A stretch of 64,000 nt of DNA from Monosporascus cannonballus (lineage: Eukaryota > Ascomycota > Sordariomycetes > Xylariales). The notes under the pieces are model-generated. The model was not told the origin of the DNA, made no database searches, and worked only from the letters and a program-made list of their open reading frames with translations. The translations under genes were made by a program, and so were the position numbers. Each line of letters starts with the position of its first letter. The first letter of the stretch is position 1. The stretch covers positions 50,564 to 114,563 of the forward strand of contig QJNS01000246.1 in the NCBI GenBank assembly GCA_004154925.1, written 5' to 3'. Below are positions 44,851 to 55,500 of this stretch, piece by piece.

Positions 44851-47800
44851 TCTTATTTCCGTATATTAAGGACTTTCTCTATTTTCTACATCGTAACGTT
44901 TTTCACCTTTATATCGTTTTATTTTTTACGTACCACGATAATATCTACCGTTAATTCGAATAAAAAAACATAAAAAATTAAATAGAATTTAGCCTTAAGG
45001 AGGAATTCTAGTTGGTAATTATTATCTGAGATTTTTTGGCCATTTTATATGGATCGATATATTTAAAATCGAGCTTTTTACTGAATCGTTATATTTAAAT
45101 ACTTTTTGTAATTAGAATAACTATTTCCCCTTTTTCGAAAGTTAATTTTTAACGGTTTTTAATTATAATATTTACTTATTTACTTACGGATAAATTTTAA
45201 TTCTGTTTTTATTTGCTAATGCAATTATTTAAGTTATTTTAACGTAAGTATTACTTTAATATTAAGTAAACCATTGTTAGTTGCTTTCATAAAAACTTCT
45301 GAGGTAAAATCAAAATTAACGTGCGCAGGTATTAGTTTGATATTTTCGTAATAATTAGTATTATAGGTTAGTTTAGCAATAAATACCTTTTTAACCAAGT
45401 TAGTTTGTTCATAATTAATATAATACTGTAAGTAAATTTCTTAAGTTTAATTTGTTCGTTTTATTTACCGGTTCTTCTAAGATTTAAATACGTTGAATAA
45501 TTTGTAATTTCAGCCGATTTATATTATAAATGTTTGATAAAAATTAGATACAAATAATCGTCCTTTATTTAAAATAGTATTTATTAATAATCCGGATATT
45601 TTACAAATATGTTCGAAAAGAAAGTGTATGATTTGTCCGACGTTAATATTTTTGTAATATAACCAAAAATAGAAAGTTTTTCTAAATCGATCGACGATTA
45701 AGAAAATGTTATCGTAATATATTCTTACAACGAGAATGTTTAATATAAAAAATTTCATAATAAAATCGAATATAATTAAATACCATAGTCCTTTTACGAC
45801 TGGTAATGGTTATAATTCTCCGTAAAGCTTATATCGTCGTATTTTAGCCTTATTATAAAAATCGTATTACCGTTATACCTTTTGAATTATTGTTTTTATT
45901 TTAGGAAAAGAATATATATATTAAAATCGTTTTAAAGTTTTATAAATCCCTGGATATTAATTAATTAATATTTATTTATTATTCATGTCAAATTCTTTTT
46001 ATATGTTTAAAAGTTATATTTTATTTATTTTTGGTTTTCTGGAAGGCTTTCATTATATTGTTAAATTTTTTTGATATATATCAAAAGATGTTATCCAAAT
46101 TCTCGTAATCTATCGTAAACGTAAATATCCGTTCATAACGGTATCAAATATTATATGGCGAACTGTAATCGATTTTTTTTCGAAATTTAGTTACTTATTT
46201 AAATCATGGGTTCTACCATTTTCTAAACCTTATTTATACATGATAACGAAATCGAAATTCGCCAATTTTTCCGCATAACGAAGTTATTATCCTGAAAATT
46301 TCCTGGTTGTAATAAATCGGGTAAAATCTTGATAATCCGTATAAACCTTAACAAAAAATTATTTTTCTTTTAAGAAATACTTGAACTTTGGAAAAGCAAT
46401 AATAATGGTTATAAATTCCTTACTTAAAATGCCGTAATTAAATTCGGTTTTTTTTTATTTTGTATAAAAATATAATAACATACAATTTATTTTAATTATT
46501 TCGTTATCCGAATATTACGTTTAACGCGTAATTCGAGATATCGGTTTTTAGTTCGACGAGGCGTATTATATCGTATATAATTAACATTAACTCGTTAATA
46601 ATCGCATTCTTAATGTTCTAAAACGTTTTTTCTATTTCGAACGTTTATTTAAACTTTTTTTCGTAAGGTTAATTAAAGATATAGTTATTTTACTGAAATT
46701 TCGAATAAGCTTTTTATAATAGTTGGCGAATTCAAGGAATACCTATACCTGTTTAACCGTAATTAGCATTTGCTATTCGGTAATTACAGCGATTTTCTTA
46801 AAATCTACCCTAATATATCTTAAGGTAATAATATATTCTAGATATTTTATTTCCTGCGTATAGAATTAACTTTTTTCTGTATTAATAAATAATCTTACGT
46901 TTTGTAAAACTTAAAGACCTTTATGAACGTATTTTACATATGTTTTTTTCGTTTCTGAAAAGATAAAAATATCGTCGAAATAGCAAACGACGAAAATATA
47001 GAGATATTTTCGTAATACATAATTAACCATCCGTTAGAAAGTTGCTAATACGTTCGTAATCCTATTAATATAACCAAATACTTAAATAATCCGTATTTCG
47101 TTTTAAAAGTCATTTTTTATTTATATTCTTTTTTAATCCTAAAAAGTTATATTTATCTTTAAAGTTAAATACTATACGTTAATAGGTTCCGTAAAGTCGG
47201 TTTTTTATTTCTGTAATTAAAGATAACGGTATTCGATCTTTAATAATAATATTATTTAGTTGCCGATAGTTAATTATAAATTATAATTTCGTATTTTTGT
47301 AAGTACGAAAAATATTAGATATTTTGCTAATAATTTCGAAAGTCGAATTTATTCTTTTTATAGCTGATTTTCCAAGTATTTTTTAAAAACGTGTAATTCG
47401 CTTTTGCTAAGGTTATAAATAAGGTAAAACTTTGTCGAAAATCTTTCCTTGAGAATTATTTTATGATTTTATTCGGTATGTTTTAGTAATTTCGTATTAA
47501 GCTTTTTTTAAAAAAAATTTGCTTTTATCGATAATATTATAATAATATATTAATTAAATTTTTTAATGTTTAGAGCTGTTATTTTAGATCGTTATATAGT
47601 TGTCTAAATTTCGTTTTAATAGTAATAATGATACGTCGTATTTTTTTCTAATGTCTATTGCTTCTATGTTTTATTCTTTTGAGTAATAAAATTTTATTAT
47701 GTTTTTATATTTGTATTCGTTGTTATTTTCGAATAAGGGTTAAGATTTTAATTTCTTTCTTCATGAATTAATAAGGTATAAGGCGAACCTTATTTGGCTA

Positions 47801-50206
47801 ATTTTTTTATTAATTAAGATTTTATATTAGCGTATTTATAATAATCTTAAGATTATATTGTAATTTCCAAATAACACGATATCGACATTAATTATTTGAT
47901 ATTATTTTTGAATAAGAACTTCGAAATAATCAATTTCGCGTATGATTTTTTTTATTATCACAAGCCCATTCCTGACTTTTAGTATTTGTCGTTATATAAA
48001 GTTCCAATTTGTATCTCTATAACAGTTTAAACCTATTAACTATATTTAGTACAATATAATTTCCGCTTAGAATTCCGCAGTTTATCATTGCGGTATACCA
48101 ATGCGTTCTAATTCGTATGTCCAAAGTAATAACGTTATTAACGCTTTTTATTATCGCGTTTACAGATTTTTTTAAAAGTCTTTCTTAATTTTTCTAAGTT
48201 TCGTTATTTTACGATTTTCTTATAGGGAACCTTTTTCTTTTAATTCCTTTTCGAATTTGTCAAACTTTATTTGTATTTCAGTATATAATACGTTAAATTG
48301 TTATTTTTGTCGTCATTGCCGACGTACTGTTTTTTCGAATTATACCAGTTATTTTTGGTTTATAATAATATCTTTCCTAATTAAGTAAATCTTTTTTATA
48401 TTTTCGACCGTATCTCATTATACGTCGTATTAATTATTGTTCTAAAGTTCACTTATGAACTAATGTATTTTTTCTTTGTTAGCTTTTTTGTTAAAATCTA
48501 TAATAAATACTAAGTGAAAATAAAGATTTATAATAGTTTTTTGCTAATATTTTTAGTATATGTTAAATTAACTCCTTTTTCGTTTAATAATTATATTATT
48601 TACAATAACAAAAGGGGTTTTTTTACGGGCATTACTTTTTTTCGAAGCATTTTTTTATTTCGACCAGCTCATAAACATTTTTAGAGCTATAAATCGAAAA
48701 TATCGATATTATTATTTATCGCTTTCATTATTTCCGGTTCAGTTTAAAAGTTTGAATTTTTTATAATATATAGAAATAATTCCTCCATATATATATTATT
48801 TCCATTTTTCGTAATCGGGATATTTCCGTTGTCGATAATATATGGCCTGCATTTTGCCATACGGATTAAAAGTTCTAGGACCATATTTTTCTATTTAATC
48901 CTAGTACTTTTATAATTATTCTTGTAATTTTTCTTTTTATAATCGTAATATTTATCGAGCTAACTTTTTGGTTTTTCGTATCCTTTATTGGATTTTTCGC
49001 TATAAGGGGCCTGGTATGTACTTAAACCGAGTTATATTAATAAATGTACTTTCGCTTTTCTGATTTTGCTAAAACATTTTTCGGATACGGGTTTTTAATT
49101 ATCTTAACGGGTTGTTTTAGGTGCCTTATATCGTATTACTTTATGCCCTATCCTATTATATTTAAAGTATTTGGTCTAGTTTTAATCTTTCTTATCAATA
49201 GCCCCTAATTCTATAAGTCCTAGTTCTGTGCTGTAAAAGGTATTACTACGTCGAAAAACGCGGGTATTAGTCGTATATCGGTATTTGTTATTATTTTTTC
49301 TTCTGGTATATTTACTACCTTCGCAGTATTGTCGATCGTCGATTTTAACTATTATAACGATATAATTTAATAAATAATTAGGCCGATCCAGCTTGAAAAC
49401 TTTTTCCAATATTTTCTTTTTTAGGTCGTCGAAAAACTTAATTATTAATATTTCTTATTTTTAATTTCATATACAGCTTAATTAATAAACGTATTACCCT
49501 AATTAGATATTATTTATTTTTCTCATCATTATTAAATTTAGATTTCGGTTTTTATTTTTTATTTATTATTTTAAAACTTTTCGTTAATATATACTTAAAT
49601 TATTCTTAATTATTATATATTCGCATTATTTCCGAGTTTTATTTTTTAATTAGCAAAGTACCGTATTTTCTCATAACGGGTTTAAATTAAATAATTTCGT
49701 TTCCGATAAGTTATCCGATTACGAATTTAATTTGTATAATAAATGTAATAAATCAAATAAAAGAAATACTCGAAATATATTCGGTATTAAGTTAAGAACA
49801 GTTATAACTTGGTTAGAGTCCCGTCAAAAAGTTCTGGCTTAAAAGGTTTAAGGATTTTTCCTAGTTTCTTGGTAAAATTCAGCTAAATAATTTGGCTTAT
49901 TCGAACGGGCTTTCCGATTTCGAGAGTTTTTTTCTTTTCCTTAAGCTTTTTATAGACGGCTTAGAAAACGTCGTAAGGTTATGATTGTCCTTTTTAAGTT
50001 AAAAAATGCGTTCGTTTATAATATCCAGGCGTCGAAAAACTTTTCTGCAAAAAAAACGAAATTGCTTTTTTCCTTCTCGGATTCGATTTTAATATTCCGG
50101 TTATCAGAGACCTGATAAATAAGCTATTCGGGCTGCTTATTAGTAAACATAATGTCGGTAATATTATTTAAAGTTTAACGGTATTATTAAATAAAAGTTT
50201 ATAACC
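44760..50206 (-). pseudogene. Gypsy C gag-pol remnant
   Basis: Minus-strand reading: gag on the right (for example the 75 open codons 49182-49409 with Lys/Arg/Asn-rich sequence), RT with an intact YFDD at 46971-46982, RNase H near 46.2-46.4 kb, integrase with YYDNIFLIVDRFRKTFYFW in the open frame 45519-45758 and the chromodomain region near 44.76-44.85 kb. The integrase first-Asp strand and Pro/Leu linker are recognisable although the frame is broken elsewhere. The gag leader next to the right LTR matches that of A and B in inverse orientation. Confidence 0.8.
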
Positions 50207-50576
50207 TATAACGGCTAAAAGATTTAATTCATTATTAAACCTTAGTTATACGAATTTATATTAACAGGAATATTGTATGATTTTAAGCAATAAATATAAT
50301 AACGTATTACGTTTCGAAATACCAAGGGTATCTTAGGTAACGAAATATTATTGCAAGCTAATGCTATCTAGAATACGGGAATAATAAGCGTATATATCCT
50401 TATAAATTGATTCTATTTTTATTGGATCTTAATATCGTTATTGATCTAATATTATGGGATTTAGTTAGTTCTGTATGGATTAATTTGGATCTTGACGTTA
50501 AGAAAGATCCAAATTACGTAACCTTCTTATGTGGGTTCGACCGTTTTCGCGACCGATCTTGGGTTGGGTCGTAACA
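50207..50576 (-). repeat. Right (5') LTR of Gypsy C
   Basis: 370 bp, TATAACGGCTAAAAG to GGGTTGGGTCGTAACA. The left 230 bp are mutated, the right 140 bp are nearly clean (GTGGGTTCGACCG), marking a border of the mutation process. Confidence 0.9.
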
Positions 50577-50581
50577 CGTAC

Positions 50582-50887
50582 GGGTTCATGTTGGCAGGAG
50601 TATCGTGGGATTCTGAGCAATAAATACACTAGCGTATTACGTCTCGTAATACCAAGGGTGCAGAAGTAATATTGCAAACGATTAGTATTAATAAGTATTG
50701 CAAGCTGATTCTATCTAAACTATGGAATTAACGAACATATTATATTTGGTTCCTCCCACTCTGTTAAGCCTGGCTCTACGGGCTCTACGATAGATCTTGT
50801 CGAGCCATCACGTGACTCGGCCCACATGGCTTTACACATTTTCCTGTCGCGACCGTTTCCGAGGCCGCAGCCTGTTAGGTCGTAACA
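50582..50887 (-). repeat. LTR D, right fragment (unmutated)
   Basis: Continues LTR D from 28262: GGGTTCATGTTGGCAGGAG to CTGTTAGGTCGTAACA. With the left 45 bp it makes about 351 bp. It holds one 36-bp unit (GTTAAG at 50763, GTCGAG at 50799) of the Gypsy F type and is the cleanest copy of this LTR family in the window. Left flank CTCTT and right flank TAATC do not match, and neither side continues into Gypsy internal sequence, so it behaves as a solo LTR without a recognisable target duplication. Confidence 0.75.
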
Positions 50888-51045
50888 TAATCCGTATAAG
50901 CGGAATCGCTTATAGGATAGCGTATAACCTAAATAACCTTGTACGATAACTTAATAAGCTAAAGCTTTTTCCTGGACTGGTAATATCTTTTGATAAGCCT
51001 TATTAACCTTTTTTTTCGTCGGTATACCTTGGATATGGCGTAATA
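50888..51045. other. Short spacer between LTR D and the DNA transposon
   Basis: Moderately mutated unique-looking DNA; a short inverted repeat (AAGCGGAATCGCTT, 50899-50912) is present. No gene. TA at 51046-51047 is the target of the following transposon. Confidence 0.4.
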
Positions 51046-51047
51046 TA

Positions 51048-51086
51048 TCTGCTGGAAGGTTATAAGACGTTAGTCGTAACAATTTT
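51048..51086 (+). repeat. Left terminal inverted repeat
   Basis: Starts TCTGCTGGAAGGTTATAAGA and ends AACAATTTT; carries C-to-T changes relative to the right copy. Confidence 0.75.
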
Positions 51087-51430
51087 TTAGCGGCGTTAAT
51101 AGTTTAAAACAGAACCTAAGCCCACTAAAGCTCCACTAAGTTGCGTTACTTCACAGAAACGCGAGTGCGAAGATATTTTAAGTATTGACGTCAACGATAT
51201 CACTATCTTTTTCTTCCGTTCAACACCCCGTTTTCTATTAAGAAACCAAGGCAAAATGGGACGAAAACGGAAAGCTACAGACGCTAAAATAGAACCGCAA
51301 ACTCCTGCGGTACAGTTAAACCCCAATTGGTATAAAAAAACCCTACAGATAAAGCCACTTTCCGCCCTAACGCGCCGCCAAATCCATCAGTTAGGACTTA
51401 TTTTGAGCCATTAATTATCGAAAAACGTAA

Positions 51431-51837
51431 TGTGACGGCTAGACGGTTTAACCAACTATTAAACCTTAGTCGTACGGGTTTATGTTAGCAAGAGTATTAT
51501 AAGACTTTGTAATAATGAATATAGTAACGTATTACGTCTCGTAATTCCAAGGGTGCCTTAGGTAACGATATTATATTACAAATTAAAGCTATTTAAAATA
51601 TGGAAAAAATAAGCGTATATATTTTGATTTTTCCGACCTTGTCGAGTGTTGCTTTATGGCCTTGACGATTGATTTTGTCGAATCTGGTTTTATAGGTTTT
51701 ACGATCGATTCTGTCGAGTTTGCCTTTATAGGCTTTACGATCGATCCTGTTAAGCCATTACGTAACTTAATTTATATGGTTTAGTTATTTTTCTGTTACG
51801 ACCGTTTTCCGAGGCCACAATTTATTAGATTATAATA
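51431..51837 (-). repeat. Left (3') LTR of Gypsy F with 36-bp array
   Basis: Starts TGTGACGGCTAGACGG and ends TTAGATTATAATA. Units of exactly 36 bp begin at GTCGA positions 51641, 51677 and 51713, with a fourth partial at 51749. Confidence 0.9.
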
Positions 51838-51899
51838 CGATTTTTTTTCTTTATAATTTTCGTCCCGAAAAATATTTTTTTATAAGTTCTCCTTTTATT

Positions 51900-52545
51900 A
51901 TTATATCAGATCGTATTAAAAACTTAATTAACAAAAAACAAAAAACGAAATAACTTACTTAAGTTAATTATTTGTGGAATTATAAATATATTTGTATGTT
52001 TTTATTACGTTCGTCGCAAAATATTATTTTATTATACTTTTTTATCGTATTTTTCCCTATATGAAAAATGCGTAATACGGAATTAAGGCTTTTGTAACGT
52101 TAACGGTTTTTCCATTTTTTAATTTAAAAGGTTCGTTTTTAATTATTTCAGAGTTAAAACGGAATTTAAAAAAGCCGAAAAGGAAACGAAATAAGCGTAG
52201 GCCAAAATTCGTCGGCTTCGAAAGCAAAAGAAATTATGAGCGGATTATGTAATGCGTATATTATCCTGCGAGCTTCGGTTTCTGGAAAAATTAAATAAGT
52301 TAAAGCGTTAAGAAAAATAGGCCGAACTGGAGGTCGCCAAGACCACGTCGGCAAAGGCTGTCCCTCTTTTCGACTGGTTCAAATTAATGTTTACCGATTG
52401 GTCGGTTACTAATTAGGAGATTTTTAACCTTGCCAGTTTCGGCATTACTGGTGAAAATTTTTTAATAGGCGTTAAATGCTAAAAAGGTTTTTGGCGGGTT
52501 CCTAGATGTTTTCGGAATCCGAGTACTTTTTCCATTTAATTAAAT
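51900..52545 (+). pseudogene. Antisense cysteine-rich/coiled-coil ORF of Gypsy F
   Basis: The best preserved of the four antisense frames: EKCVIRN*GFCNV (C-x2-C lost first Cys, then C) about 52065-52103, FRVKTEFKKAEKETK, AKIRRLRKQKKLWADYVMRI, LSCELRFLEKLNKLKR, AELEVAKTTSAKAVPLFDWF, ending FGITGENFLIGVK and then VPRCFRNPSTFS, which is the antisense of the chromodomain. Regular charged/Leu spacing predicts a coiled coil of about 80 residues. Stops can all be explained as CAA/CGA/TGG changes. Confidence 0.65.
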
Positions 52546-55500
52546 ACTAGGTAAATCTATTTTATTTCGTATATTAACACTTTTTTCCACCTTATATATT
52601 TATTCGTTTTTTATTTTTATATCGTTTTATGCCATATATATTTTAATTATATTTATTATGAATTTAAATAAAAAACGTAAAATGATACGTAAATTTTGCT
52701 TTTTAATAAAATATTTTATTTATATTTACTTTTTAAAACTTTTTTAATATTTTTATATAAACTGATATATATAAAGTTGAGCTTTTTACTGGATAATTTT
52801 ATTTGAATATATTTGATAACAAAAAAATTATTTCGCTTTTTGTGAAAATTAAGTTTTTAACCTTTTTTAATTATAATATTTTCTTGTTTATTTTCGTATA
52901 AATTTTAAATCCGTTTTTACTTTCTAATACTATTATCGTAATTACTTTAACATAACAATTGTTTTAATATTAAGTAAATTATTGTTATATATTTTTTTTA
53001 TAAAGTTTTAAAATAAAACTAAAATTTGTATTATAAACCAATTATGCCATTAATAATTTTTTCACGTAATTATTTTATTAGTAACTAATATAATATTATA
53101 AATAAATATTTAAGGTTTGGTTTATTCGCTTTATTTATTTATTTATGTAAGGTTTAAATGTGTTAAATAATTTACGTTTTAGGCCAGTTTATGTCAAAAG
53201 GCCTTGTTAAAACTTAAGTGCAAATATTAATTTTTAATTTGAAATAATTTTCATTCGTAATTCAAAAATATTAAAAATATGGTTAAAAAATATATATTAT
53301 TTGTTCGGCGTTTATATTTTCGTATTATAATAAAAAATATTCAAATTTTTAAATCGGTCGATGATTACCAAAATATTATCATAATATGTTTCTGTAATTA
53401 ATTTTTTTAATATAGAAAGATTGGTAATAAAGTCGAATATAACTAAATATTATAGTCGCTTTATAACTGGTAATAACTATAGTTTTTCATATAGCTTATA
53501 TAATTATATTTTTGTTTTAACATCAACATCGTGTTAGAGCATAAGTTTCTGTACCGCTAATTTTATTTTTTAAAAAATATATACATTAAAGCCATTTTTA
53601 AAGTTTGTAAATGCCTGGATATCCGTATAATTAATATTCGTTTTTTTACATTAAACTTTTTTTTAATATCTTTCGAAAATTTGTATTTTACCTGTTTTTT
53701 AATTTTTCGGACAACAGCTATTATATTATTGAATTTTCTAATATATATCGAAAGATATTCTCTGAATTATCATAATTTCTTTTCGAAGTTTAGTTGCCTG
53801 CTCAAGGTATTTGCTTTATTATTTTTTAAGCTTTTCTAATAGATAATAACGAAATCGAAGTTGGTCAATTTTTCCGCGTAATGAAATTATCGTTTTGTAA
53901 ATTTCCTGGTCGTAATAATTCGGGTACAATTTTCGTAATCTATATAAACATTCATCTAATATAAAGGTCTTTTTTAAAAAAAATATTTAAATTTTCGAAA
54001 TGTTATAATAATAATCATAAATTTTTTATCAGGAATACTGAAATTAAATTTGGTTTCTTTTAATTTATAGGAAGAAAATATAATAAAATATAATTTGCCT
54101 TAATTATTCGTTATCCGATTATTATATTTAACGTACAATTCAAAATATCCGTTTTTAACTTAACGTGACTGTTTAAATCGTACATAATTAATATTAGCTT
54201 ATTAATAATTACATCTTTAATGTCCTAAAATACCTTTTTTATTTCTGGTACTTATTTAAACCTTTTTTTAGTGACATTCGTTAAAGGTATAATTATTTTG
54301 CTAAAATTTTGAATATATATCCTGTAATAATTAACAAATTTAAGAAATATTGATATTTTTTAATCCTTATTAGCGTTTATTATTTTATAATTATAACAAT
54401 TCTTTTGGAGTCCATCTTAATATATTCTAAGATAATAATATATCCCAGATATTCTTTTTTATTTCTGCTATTAATTTTCTTTACGTTCATAAGTAATTTT
54501 ATGTTTTATAAAATTTAAAGATTTTTATCAAAGTATTTTGCGTATATTTTTTCTGTTTTTAAAAAAATAAAAATATCCTCAAAATCGCAAAAACGAAAAT
54601 ATCGAAATATCTTCGTAATACATAATTAATTATTCGCTGGAAAATTGTTAATACGTTCGTATATCCTATTAATATAATCAAATACTTACACAATTCGTAT
54701 TTCGTTTTAAAAATTATTTTTATTTGTGTTTTTTTTAATTTTAATAAGCTTACATTGATTTTTAAAATCGAATACTGTTAATTATTTAGCTCCGTAAAAT
54801 CGGTTTTCTATTTCTATCATTAGAGGTAATAAAACTCGATCTTTAATAATAATATAATATAAATATCGGTAATATACTACAAGTCATAATTATCTGTTTT
54901 TTTAGGTACGAAAAACATAATATATCCTACTAATAACTTCGAAAATCGAATCCATTCTTTTGTAACCGATTTTCCAGATATTCTTTGAAAATACGTAATT
55001 CGCTTTTACTAAAATTTTAAATAAAGTAAAATTTTTTCGAACAGTCTTTCTTGAAAAGTATTTTATAATTTTATTTGCTATATTCTGGTAATTTCGTATT
55101 AAGTTCTTTTTTAAAAAATTGTTCGTATCCGTAATATTATAATTGCATATTAATTAGATTTTCTAACTTTTAAAATTATTATTTTTATTTTAGATCGCTA
55201 TTTAATTGCTTTAATTTTACTTTAATAATAATAATAATACGTCGTAATTTTCTTTAATACCTATTTTCTTCTTATACTTTATTCTTTTAAGTAAGAAGGT
55301 TTTTATTTTAGCCTTATGCCTGTATTTATAGTTATTATCGATCGAATAATAAAATCTTAATTTTTTTATCTGTTAATAAGATATAAGGTACATTTTACCT
55401 AGTTAATTCGTTTATTAATCAAAATTCCGTATTAACGTGTCCATCATAATTTTAAGATTATATAGTATTTCGTAAATAAAACGGTATTAAAATTAATTAT

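Larger units (their letters stand above)
28263..50576 (-). mobile_element. Gypsy C: complete minus-strand Gypsy element, split by A
   Basis: Right LTR 50207-50576 (370 bp); left LTR is split into 28263-28276 and 43755-44110, together 370 bp. Target duplication CGTAC at 28258-28262 and 50577-50581, perfect, lying inside LTR D. Internal region 44111-50206 (6,096 bp) carries minus-strand gag-pol and a plus-strand antisense ORF. Gypsy A is inserted 14 bp into the left LTR. Strongly RIP-mutated except in the last 140 bp of the right LTR. Confidence 0.9.
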
